From Candidatus Methanophagales archaeon (lineage in GTDB: Archaea > Halobacteriota > Syntropharchaeia > Alkanophagales > Methanospirareceae), in NCBI GenBank assembly GCA_003601795.1, contig PIXU01000136.1, positions 1-11,897 of the forward strand: 11,897 nt of DNA, read 5' to 3'. Shown here piece after piece: positions 5,512 to 11,897 of the stretch. Position numbers and translations under genes: made by a program. Within the stretch, counting starts at the first letter, position 1. Each line of letters opens with the position of its first letter. The notes below the pieces were generated by a model. That model did no database searches. It was not told the DNA's origin and saw only the letters and a program-made list of their open reading frames with translations.

Positions 5512-5559
5512 TTCACCTCTTTTTCTCTAAGGATTTGAAAACCTTTTCTTCAATACCAT

Positions 5560-5952
5560 TTATTGTTCTACACACGCCAAAGCGCCGAGGGGACATGCTT
5601 TTACGCATACCTCGCACCGGACACATTTCTCCTCCTCCACGCATATATTCCACGAAGGATCGAACTTAAACACCCCGGTTGGGCAGACAGAAATGCAAGC
5701 ACCACAGTGGACACATCGCGCTTCATCCCAGGCAATAAGTTTCACTAATTTCCTTACTTCAACTCCTTTCTCCCTGAAGAGTGCTGCAACACGCTCCACT
5801 TTATCCTCCGGGACGTCAATGATGAGATCGGCTCGCACTGCATCCACATTCGCGCGATCTATGTTTATTTTCGCTCCCGTTTCAAGAATTACCTCAGCCG
5901 TATACGGCGTTTCGTGCAAACGTGACGAAAATCTCCTGAGCAGCAACTTCAT
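5560..5952 (-). CDS. NIL-domain 2x[4Fe-4S] ferredoxin (MA1822-like)
   Basis: A 130-residue two-domain protein. Residues ~1-72 are a NIL domain (TAEVILETGAKINIDRANVD, DLIIDVPEDKVERVAALFRE), the small ligand-binding domain also found in methionine ABC transporters. Residues ~75-130 hold two cluster motifs: CVHCGACISVCP (C80, C83, C86, C90) and CVRCEVCVKACP (C110, C113, C116, C120). This architecture matches the Methanosarcina MA1822 protein, which works with a DUF39/COG1900 partner (MA1821) to make homocysteine from aspartate semialdehyde. The role here is inferred by family; the partner is not in the window. No Shine-Dalgarno sequence precedes the ATG, and a TATATA box 35 nt upstream suggests a very short leader. 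ribC follows 48 nt downstream. Confidence 0.88.
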   Translation of the reverse strand: MKLLLRRFSSRLHETPYTAEVILETGAKINIDRANVDAVRADLIIDVPEDKVERVAALFREKGVEVRKLVKLIAWDEARCVHCGACISVCPTGVFKFDPSWNICVEEEKCVRCEVCVKACPLGALACVEQ

Positions 5953-5980
5953 GGTATTTGGATTATATATTTAGCTCTTC

Positions 5981-6020
5981 TCTATATAAAATAAAAAGAT
6001 TTTCAAATGGTTTCAAATCC
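5981..6020 (-). promoter_or_regulatory. Promoter of NIL-ferredoxin with upstream direct repeat
   Basis: On the minus strand ATTTTATATA (about 5983-5992) is a good box A, predicting a start close to the ATG. Just upstream, two adjacent 10-mers, TTTCAAATGG (6001-6010) and TTTCAAATCC (6011-6020, plus strand), form a tandem repeat identical in 8 positions. Position and spacing of one helical turn fit an operator or activator site (inference). Confidence 0.35.
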
Positions 6021-6057
6021 CCAAAATTATTAATTTCCCGGACTATGATAAGGAGAC

Positions 6058-7500
6058 TTAACCCTTCCAAAACGCAGGCGTCAGCAGAACCAGAACAGTA
6101 AATAATTCCAGCCGCCCTGCCCACATGCAAAAAGACAGTATGTATTTTCCCAGGATTGGAACAGATGCATAATTAGCCGATACAAGGCAAAATCCAGGTC
6201 CTACGTTTCCCAATGTCGCCGCTACGGAAGATGCCGCACTTACCATATCCAATCCTATTGCAGTCATTGCAATCGAGCATACCACAAATATCAGAATATA
6301 GGAGATAAAAAAGGCAACAATCCCCTGTACGATGTCATCAGAAATAGGCTTTTCCCCTGTCTTCATCACAAAAATCGCATGCGGGTACAGAATTTTACGA
6401 ATCCGCTGTTTAAAATATTTTAGTAAAACGTATATCCTGATGACCTTGATGCTACCACCAGTTGACCCGCCACATGCTCCGATGAACATCAGGCTGAAAA
6501 GAATGATTTTGGACAAATGACTCCAGGTATCAAAATTGGAGGTTGTGAATCCCGAGGTGGTCATGAAGGAAATAGCCTGAAATCCTCCGTAACGGAGTGC
6601 TTCCTGTATGGAACCGAACTTGTGAATATACAAATCTGCCGTTATTATGGAGATCGCAGCTAAAAGAAATAGGCAATAGACTTGAAACTCCTTGTTTGCC
6701 AATATTCTCCGGGGTTTTCTTATTAAAGAATAGTGCAAAATGAAGTTCATCCCTGCGAGGAACATGAACACGGCTATAATAACCTCTGCTGTTGGGTTTG
6801 CGTAACCTGCGATATTGTTCGTCAGTGGCGAGAACCCGCCGGTAGGCATCGTGCAGAACGCGGTGCAAAAAGAGTGATACAAAGGCATTTTCGCAGCATA
6901 AAAAAGCGCTAAAATCTCTGCACCTGTCAAAATCAGGTAAATTGACCACAGCATTCTTGCAGTCATTTGAATTCTCGGTCTAATCCTCTCTGACAACGGT
7001 CCTGGAAATTCGCGGTCAAATAACTGACTGCCCGCAATGCCAAAGGTGGGTAGTATCGCAATAAAAAGCAAAATCACACCCATACCGCCTATCCACTGCG
7101 TGAAACTCCGCCACAGCAGTATGCTCCGGTCAACCTGCTCTAAATTCAACATCACCGTGGAGCCCGTGGTTGTGAAGCCTGACATAGACTCAAAAAAGGC
7201 ATCCGTTGGACCTAACGTCGCGGAGAAGGCGTAAGGAAGTGAGCCAAAAAGTGCAACCGCAAGCCATCCCAAAGCAACAATGACAAATCCTTCTCTTCTT
7301 TTTATTATCCCTTTTACCCCCGCTCTCTCTAAAATCACACCTGAGGAGACGGTTGTCACAAGCGGAATCAACCAGGTTTTAATAATAAAAAGGGATAAGG
7401 TCCTCTCTTCGTACCAAGCCACTGCAAGTGGAATAATCATTAAAATACCAAGGTATATCAGGATGCTTCCAATGCTACCGTAAACAATCTTTTTGTTCAT
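6058..7500 (-). CDS. trkH: TrkH-type K+ uptake transmembrane subunit (copy 1)
   Basis: A 480-residue membrane protein, normal for TrkH/KtrB, with four M1-P-M2 repeats forming a K+ pore. The filter segments are visible: SGFTTTGST (G113), MPTGGFSPL (G221-G222), TTSGFTTSN (G317) and LGNVGPGF (G431/G434). QWIGGMGVILLF (135-146) and the intramembrane gate loop GGSTGGSIKV (344-353) are also family hallmarks. The frame is open another 50 codons upstream, but that part overlaps the opposite gene and is not membrane-like. The ATG at 7500 starts the first transmembrane helix and is chosen. TrkH normally needs a cytoplasmic NAD-binding TrkA partner, which is absent here. It faces a second trkH across a 140-bp gap. 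Confidence 0.93.
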   Translation of the reverse strand: MNKKIVYGSIGSILIYLGILMIIPLAVAWYEERTLSLFIIKTWLIPLVTTVSSGVILERAGVKGIIKRREGFVIVALGWLAVALFGSLPYAFSATLGPTDAFFESMSGFTTTGSTVMLNLEQVDRSILLWRSFTQWIGGMGVILLFIAILPTFGIAGSQLFDREFPGPLSERIRPRIQMTARMLWSIYLILTGAEILALFYAAKMPLYHSFCTAFCTMPTGGFSPLTNNIAGYANPTAEVIIAVFMFLAGMNFILHYSLIRKPRRILANKEFQVYCLFLLAAISIITADLYIHKFGSIQEALRYGGFQAISFMTTSGFTTSNFDTWSHLSKIILFSLMFIGACGGSTGGSIKVIRIYVLLKYFKQRIRKILYPHAIFVMKTGEKPISDDIVQGIVAFFISYILIFVVCSIAMTAIGLDMVSAASSVAATLGNVGPGFCLVSANYASVPILGKYILSFCMWAGRLELFTVLVLLTPAFWKG

Positions 7501-7510
7501 ATTATACACT

Positions 7511-7539
7511 TTTTCTTTTTTACAATCGCAAAAAGAAAA
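7511..7539. repeat. 10-bp perfect inverted repeat between divergent trkH genes
   Basis: TTTTCTTTTT (7511-7520) and AAAAAGAAAA (7530-7539) are perfect inverted copies separated by TACAATCGC. It lies 11 bp before the copy 1 start and in the only region from which both transporter genes can be transcribed. It could be a shared operator or simply part of AT-rich promoter DNA. Confidence 0.4.
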
Positions 7540-7640
7540 CTGTGCTAAAAACACTGGCTTCTTTCTTTTATGAGATGGAGTTGGATGGTAAAGTAAGAAA
7601 AGGTTTGTGCTGAAAGAAGAAAGAGGGGGCGGATGAGAAA

Positions 7641-9095
7641 GTGTTTTCAAACCTGAAAACGGTGTTAAAAGACCTTGGCAGTATATTGGTGATACTTGGA
7701 GTGCTTATGTTTTTGTTGCTCCCGGTGGCATACGTATTCAGAGAACTTTTTGTAATAAAACCTTTGGTATTCACAGCTATTGCAGCCTTAGCCCTTGGAT
7801 TTTCGCTCAGATTTCCTTTCAAGCATGCAAAAGAGCCTGAGTTTAAGCATGCGATGGTTTGTGCGGCGTTGGCGTGGCTGGTCGTTCCGGCTCTTAGTTC
7901 TCTCCTTTTCATTATGATAGAGGATATGAGTCCGTTAGATTCATTCTTTGAAGCGATGTCCGGCTGGACCGGAACAGGTCTAACAATGGTTGCGCATCCT
8001 TCTTCGCTTACACACACCGCGCAGTTCTGGAGAAGTTTGATGCAGTGGGTAGGCGGCGTAGGCGTAATTGTTTTGATGCTTTCTATCCTGGCACGTCCTG
8101 GGACAGGTGCATTCGCGTTGTACAGAGCAGAAGCACGAGAGGAGCGAATAAAACCAAGCATTATATCCACCGTGAGGATGACCTGGTGGATATATCTTAT
8201 TTTAACCTCCTTTGGCATACTTTTATTCTTCCTTGCCGGGATGAAGCCATGGGAAGCGGTAAATCATGCAATGACCGCACTCGGGACCGGAGGCTTCACT
8301 GTAACCGATAAAAGTATGGCGTATTACGGCAACTTTCTTATCGAATTGGCAGTTATCCCGATGATGATTTTAGGTGCAATACCCTTTTTAGTGCATTATA
8401 AGGCGCTAAAAGGGAATTTCAAAACTCTTTTTAAAGATGTACAATGTCGCGCTTTTGCCGTTACCCTGGTTATCCTGCTCGTTCCCTTGTTTGCTGCCAA
8501 CTACGCATTATACGGAGATGTGTTAAACAGTCTTCGTTTTTCTTCTTTTCAGCTTATATCTGGACTAACATGTACGGGGTTTCAGACAACAGGTGTGCAT
8601 GATTGGTCAGGAACGGGGATTATGATCATGTGCATGAGCATGATAATAGGCGGAGGAATGGGGTCTACGGCAGGGGGAGTGAAATTAATAAGAGTGGCAA
8701 TAGCGTATAAATGGATAAGATGGTCCTTACGTAGAAATTTTTTACCCCCACATGCAATAATCTCTGTTAGACTCGGAGATAGACTGTTGGAAAAGGAAGA
8801 AATAGTTAAAATAGTGTCAGAATCGAGTTTGATTATCATCCTCTGGCTTCTGTTCTTGTTTGCAGGGATATGCGTGTTATCGTCAGTGGTGGGTTCACAA
8901 TTTCAGTTGGGAGAGGTCATGTTTGAGGTCGCTTCGGCACAGGGGAATGTAGGGTTGTCCACGGGCATCACAAACGCAGGGATGCCATATATAGCGAAAG
9001 TAATGCTAATATTGAACATGTGGATAGGTCGTCTGGAGATAATCCCGGTTTTGATGCTTTTTCGAGCTCTTATGAAAGGGTTTGAACCAATTTAG
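7641..9095 (+). CDS. trkH: TrkH-type K+ uptake transmembrane subunit (copy 2)
   Basis: A 484-residue TrkH/KtrB family K+ transporter subunit, clearly diverged from the copy across the gap. Filter segments are SGWTGTGLT (G111/G113), ALGTGGFTV (G217-G218), LTCTGFQTTG (G313) and AQGNVGLSTG (G435/G438). QWVGGVGVIVLM (135-146) and the gate loop GGGMGSTAGGVKLI (337-350) are present. All four pore glycines are kept, so it should conduct K+ or Na+. The start is a GTG with GAGGGGG about 11 nt upstream; the next in-frame ATG (residue 23) would cut the first membrane helix. The gene ends 22 nt from the converging hemC. No TrkA gene adjoins it. Confidence 0.92.
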   Translation: MFSNLKTVLKDLGSILVILGVLMFLLLPVAYVFRELFVIKPLVFTAIAALALGFSLRFPFKHAKEPEFKHAMVCAALAWLVVPALSSLLFIMIEDMSPLDSFFEAMSGWTGTGLTMVAHPSSLTHTAQFWRSLMQWVGGVGVIVLMLSILARPGTGAFALYRAEAREERIKPSIISTVRMTWWIYLILTSFGILLFFLAGMKPWEAVNHAMTALGTGGFTVTDKSMAYYGNFLIELAVIPMMILGAIPFLVHYKALKGNFKTLFKDVQCRAFAVTLVILLVPLFAANYALYGDVLNSLRFSSFQLISGLTCTGFQTTGVHDWSGTGIMIMCMSMIIGGGMGSTAGGVKLIRVAIAYKWIRWSLRRNFLPPHAIISVRLGDRLLEKEEIVKIVSESSLIIILWLLFLFAGICVLSSVVGSQFQLGEVMFEVASAQGNVGLSTGITNAGMPYIAKVMLILNMWIGRLEIIPVLMLFRALMKGFEPI

Positions 9096-9117
9096 TAAAA
9101 ATTCCAAGCACCAGGCT

Positions 9118-10014
9118 CTATTTTATTTCTTTCCAGCGTGGAAGTTTTTCTGCAAAATTCCGTGCCTCTTCCAATCTTTTATCTTTACTGAGCACTGTTT
9201 TTTCTAAAACATGTTTCTCACGGGATACACTAATGTAAACAGCCAACTCAATTTTGTCCTCAGATCCCTTAGTATGATGTGCGTGCACACCCACGGGAAG
9301 CGAACACCCCCCACCAATTACTTCCAATACTTCATTCTCCACCTCTGCTTCCATCCTCGTCTTGGGATCGTCTACCGCTTTTAATATCTCACTCTCCTCC
9401 GAGCTTTTTCTGGTCACCACTGCGATTATACCTTGATTTGGCGAGGGCACAAAAGGGTCGCAGTCAAGTCGCTCATAATCGATATCTGCCGCCGCGTTCA
9501 ACCTCTTAAGCCCTGCTTCTGCAAGAATTACGCCATCGTATTCGCCTCTTCTGAATTTTTTTATCCTCGTATCCACATTACCGCGAATATCTTTAATCGT
9601 TACTTCTACCCTCCTCGAATCCATACAATTCAAGAATTGAAACTTCCTCCGGACACTTGATGTTCCTATCACCGCACCTTCTGGCATTTCATCCAATCTA
9701 TATTTTGACACTAATGCATCATAAGGAGAATCACGAGGTAAAACCGCAGATGTCTCTAACCTCTCATCACGTTCAAGAGGTATGTCCTTCATGGAATGCA
9801 CTGCGAGGTCTATTTTACCTTGTAAAAGAAGCATATCAAGCTTTTTAACAAAAACTCCTTTCTCCGGCATTTCGTATAAACCCCTGTCGGTCATGACATC
9901 ACCTAAACTCCGCACTGCTTTTATCAGAGGCTCATAACCCAGCTCTTTCAGCCGCTTGCGGACTTTCTCTGTTTGCAATATCGCCAATTTACTACCGCGC
10001 GTTCCTATAATCAT
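9118..10014 (-). CDS. hemC: Hydroxymethylbilane synthase (porphobilinogen deaminase, EC 2.5.1.61)
   Basis: This 298-residue enzyme joins four porphobilinogens into hydroxymethylbilane, on the way to uroporphyrinogen III and thence sirohaem, F430, cobamides or haem. Family blocks are complete: IIGTRGSKLAILQTEKV, AVHSMKDIP with catalytic D77, IGTSSVRRKFQF, IRGNVDTRIKKFRRGEYD, AEAGLKRL, PSPNQGIIAVV, and GGGCSLPVGVHA, where C237 anchors the dipyrromethane cofactor. The frame extends 25 codons upstream into polX; the ATG at 10014 is chosen because GTRGSKL begins right after it. It lies 5 nt after the polX stop with AAAGG upstream, so it is translated from the ligA-polX transcript. No other hem gene is in the window. 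Confidence 0.96.
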   Translation of the reverse strand: MIIGTRGSKLAILQTEKVRKRLKELGYEPLIKAVRSLGDVMTDRGLYEMPEKGVFVKKLDMLLLQGKIDLAVHSMKDIPLERDERLETSAVLPRDSPYDALVSKYRLDEMPEGAVIGTSSVRRKFQFLNCMDSRRVEVTIKDIRGNVDTRIKKFRRGEYDGVILAEAGLKRLNAAADIDYERLDCDPFVPSPNQGIIAVVTRKSSEESEILKAVDDPKTRMEAEVENEVLEVIGGGCSLPVGVHAHHTKGSEDKIELAVYISVSREKHVLEKTVLSKDKRLEEARNFAEKLPRWKEIK

Positions 10015-10019
10015 TTTGA

Positions 10020-11750
10020 TTAGCCTTTCAATAGCCCCTTCAGCTCCTCTAACCCTCTCGTATTCACCGCGTCTTTTGCTTCGAGCCACCCCCTTCTTGC
10101 TGTTGCCACACCATACTTTATCACTGCACCCATCTGTGTTGCATCATGCGCATCCGTTGAGATAGCAACCATTACGCCATGATCCTTCGCCATTTTACAA
10201 TGCATATCGTTAAGGTCAAGTCTGTCAGGAAACGAATTAAGTTCCATTATCGTGCCAGTATCCTTTGCCACCTCCATTAACTTTTCCATATCCACCTCGT
10301 ACGGGTCTCTTTTGCCAAGAACACGCCCTGTGGGATGTGCAATTATATCCACATTCGGGTTCTCCATCGCCGTTACGATTCGTTCCGTCATCGTCTGTCT
10401 ATCCTGTGAGAATTTGGTATGAACCGCACCCACGACCACGTCCAGCTCCTTCAGTATCGCATCCGGGAAATCCATAGAGAAATCAGACTTTATATCTACC
10501 TCCGATGCAGATAAAACCCTGAAATTAACACCTTCTTTCTCAAACTTCTCATTCACCCTCTCTATCTCCTTCTCCCTCTTCTTTACTTTATCCTCATTCA
10601 TCCCACCGGCGATACCTACCGCAGGCGAATGGTCTGCGACTGCGATATACTCGTAACCCAAGGAGATAGCAGTGTCAGCCATCTCTTCTATGCTGTTCTT
10701 TCCATCACTCCACTTTGTATGCACGTGCAAATCGCCCTTTATATCGCTCAGCTCTATCAATTTCGGTATTCTGTTCTCTTTAGCAGCTTCTATCTCGCCC
10801 CGGTCTTCTCTCAACTCCGGTGGAATATATGCGACACCCACACTTTTGAACACATCCTCCTCGTCCTCCCCTCCTATTCTCTCGTCACCACGGAAAACAC
10901 CGTATTCATTTATCTTTAACCCGCGCTTCACACCCAACTCACGGATTCTTATGTTATGATGCTTGGAGCCTGTGAAATAATGAGCAGCAGCACCAAATGA
11001 AACAGCATCCACCACCCTCAAGTCAACATCTATCCCCTTCAGTACAATAGATGATTTCGTATCCCCTTTTGCCACTATATCCTCTACCCCGTCAAGACTC
11101 GTGAACGAATCCATTACTTCTTTCGGTCTCTTTGAGACCACCAATATGTCTATATCCCCTATCGTCTCACGCATCCTGCGCAAACTGCCCGCGATTGTTA
11201 TTTTATCTACTGCATCCAATTTCTTCAACTCGTTCACTATTGATTCAGCATAAGGAAGCGCTTTGGAAAGTAATGTACGTCCTTTATACCGCCTGTATTG
11301 CTCAATCCCTTTCAATATGTTCTCTTCTACCTTAGCACCCAATCCTGGGAGCCCTTCTAACTTGTGCGATTTCGCAGCTTCCTCCAATTCCTCTATACTC
11401 TTTATCTTAAGCTCTTCATACATTTTTGCTATTGTCTTCGGACCGACACGAGGAATAGCTAAGAGTTCAAGCAAGCCTACAGGCACTTCTTGCATTAGCT
11501 CTCTATGCTTCTTGCAATCACCTGTTTTTGCTATCTCCACTATTTTCTTTGCTATACCTTCCCCCACACCTGGTATTTTCTTTAATTCGCTGACTCCACC
11601 TCGTTCTGCTATCACCTTCAGGTCCTGCGTAAGTGTTTCTATCGTTCGAGCTGCTCGCCTGTACGCTCTTATTCTGAACGGGTTCTCCCCTTTTACTTCC
11701 AGAATATCTGCAATTTCGTCAAAAATCCTTGCCATGTCGAGGTTTATCAT
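10020..11750 (-). CDS. polX: DNA polymerase X family, Pol beta plus PHP domains
   Basis: A 576-residue repair polymerase that fills short gaps and, through its PHP domain, has metal-dependent nuclease or phosphatase activity. The N-terminal 8-kDa and fingers region carries three helix-hairpin-helix motifs: IPGVGEGIAKKI (59-70), IPRVGPKTIAKM (99-110), LPGLGAKVEENI (134-145). The Pol beta palm shows GSLRRMRETIGDIDILV with D199 and D201, and third carboxylate D243 in DVDLRVVD. The PHP domain has HVHTKWSDG (H342, H344, D349), DHSP (H374), SEVD (E417), AVHT (H444), AHPTGR (H472) and STDAH (D533, H535). All predicted metal ligands are present, so both activities should be intact. The ATG at 11750 lies 2 nt after the ligA stop with GGTGA upstream; an ATG at 11735 is the alternative. 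Acts in base-excision repair (family knowledge). Confidence 0.96.
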   Translation of the reverse strand: MINLDMARIFDEIADILEVKGENPFRIRAYRRAARTIETLTQDLKVIAERGGVSELKKIPGVGEGIAKKIVEIAKTGDCKKHRELMQEVPVGLLELLAIPRVGPKTIAKMYEELKIKSIEELEEAAKSHKLEGLPGLGAKVEENILKGIEQYRRYKGRTLLSKALPYAESIVNELKKLDAVDKITIAGSLRRMRETIGDIDILVVSKRPKEVMDSFTSLDGVEDIVAKGDTKSSIVLKGIDVDLRVVDAVSFGAAAHYFTGSKHHNIRIRELGVKRGLKINEYGVFRGDERIGGEDEEDVFKSVGVAYIPPELREDRGEIEAAKENRIPKLIELSDIKGDLHVHTKWSDGKNSIEEMADTAISLGYEYIAVADHSPAVGIAGGMNEDKVKKREKEIERVNEKFEKEGVNFRVLSASEVDIKSDFSMDFPDAILKELDVVVGAVHTKFSQDRQTMTERIVTAMENPNVDIIAHPTGRVLGKRDPYEVDMEKLMEVAKDTGTIMELNSFPDRLDLNDMHCKMAKDHGVMVAISTDAHDATQMGAVIKYGVATARRGWLEAKDAVNTRGLEELKGLLKG

Positions 11751-11752
11751 CT

Positions 11753-11897
11753 TTACAACTTCACCAATTCCATAAACTCTTCCTCGTCTATTACCTTCAC
11801 ACCAAGCTTCTCCGCCTTCTCTAATTTAGACCCCGCATCCTCTCCTGCCACCACATAATCTGTGCGCTTCGAGACGCTCGATGCCACTCTCCCTCCA
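11753..11897 (-). CDS. ligA: NAD+-dependent DNA ligase, C-terminal BRCT end (partial)
   Basis: Only the last 47 codons are in the window; the gene enters from the right edge. They read GGRVASSVSKRTDYVVAGED, then AGSKLEKAEKLGVKVID and EEEFMELVKL before TAA. This is the classic second half of the BRCT domain that ends bacterial-type LigA ('GGKVTSSVSKKTDYVVAGE.PGSKL.KA..LGV.II.E.EF'). LigA seals nicks using NAD+. The catalytic KxDG motif and zinc finger would be outside the window, so the call rests on BRCT identity; another BRCT protein is possible but the match to LigA is close. The stop is 2 nt before polX, indicating an operon. Confidence 0.85.
   Translation of the reverse strand, partial: GGRVASSVSKRTDYVVAGEDAGSKLEKAEKLGVKVIDEEEFMELVKL

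Noticed and set aside
7501..7650. 50-codon upstream extension of the first trkH
   Set aside because: The extension is proline- and lysine-rich, overlaps the opposite trkH start, and membrane helix 1 begins right after the ATG at 7500.
7568..8218. 216-codon minus-strand frame across the start of the second trkH
   Set aside because: Composition is that of an antisense shadow (rich in S, T, N, P), and it overlaps a well-supported membrane protein.

Overview
The window looks like a piece of a euryarchaeal chromosome, most likely from a methanogen or anaerobic methanotroph relative (lineage is inference). The evidence is an archaeal-type uL14, the archaea-specific riboflavin synthase RibC, a NIL-domain/2x[4Fe-4S] ferredoxin of the methanogen homocysteine-biosynthesis type, an AMMECR1 protein, TTTATATA-like box A promoters and GGTG/GAGG ribosome binding sites. 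No rRNA, CRISPR array or replication origin is visible.

Left part (1-2767), accessory. A 5'-truncated DNA methyltransferase remnant runs off the left edge on the minus strand. It is cut exactly at the end of a ~1.44 kb insertion sequence (about 195-1629) that encodes one DDE (rve-fold) transposase. The IS has short inverted ends, two copies of an internal end-repeat on the left and three on the right, and a perfect hairpin over the transposase start codon. On the other side of the IS lies a minus-strand gene for an internally duplicated winged-helix protein. The order winged-helix gene - IS - methyltransferase remnant suggests a broken DNA-modification or defence-type locus.

Middle part (2768-5952), core metabolism. 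A GNAT acetyltransferase faces right from a promoter shared with the winged-helix gene. Everything after it to 7500 is on the minus strand. In transcription order: NIL-ferredoxin, ribC, then (after a promoter gap) uL14 and a small coiled-coil/membrane protein, then tRNA-Leu(CAA), AMMECR1 and a small 2x[4Fe-4S] ferredoxin. The tRNA discriminator A is also the A of the first possible AMMECR1 start codon, and the ferredoxin start overlaps the AMMECR1 end, so this trio is extremely compact.

Right part (6058-11897). Two different TrkH-type K+ transporter subunits are transcribed divergently from a 140-bp gap containing a 10-bp inverted repeat; no TrkA partner is in the window. A tight minus-strand operon follows: the C-terminal BRCT end of an NAD+-dependent DNA ligase (LigA, running in from the right edge), PolX (Pol beta plus PHP), then hemC. 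LigA and PolX are 2 nt apart and PolX and HemC 5 nt apart. LigA with PolX suggests a gap-filling and sealing repair pair; hemC appears to be a tetrapyrrole gene carried in the same transcript.

Nothing here is clearly a complete new system. The most unusual items are the duplicated winged-helix protein beside the broken methyltransferase, the tRNA/AMMECR1 junction, the IS start-codon hairpin, and an NAD+-type ligase in an archaeal repair operon.
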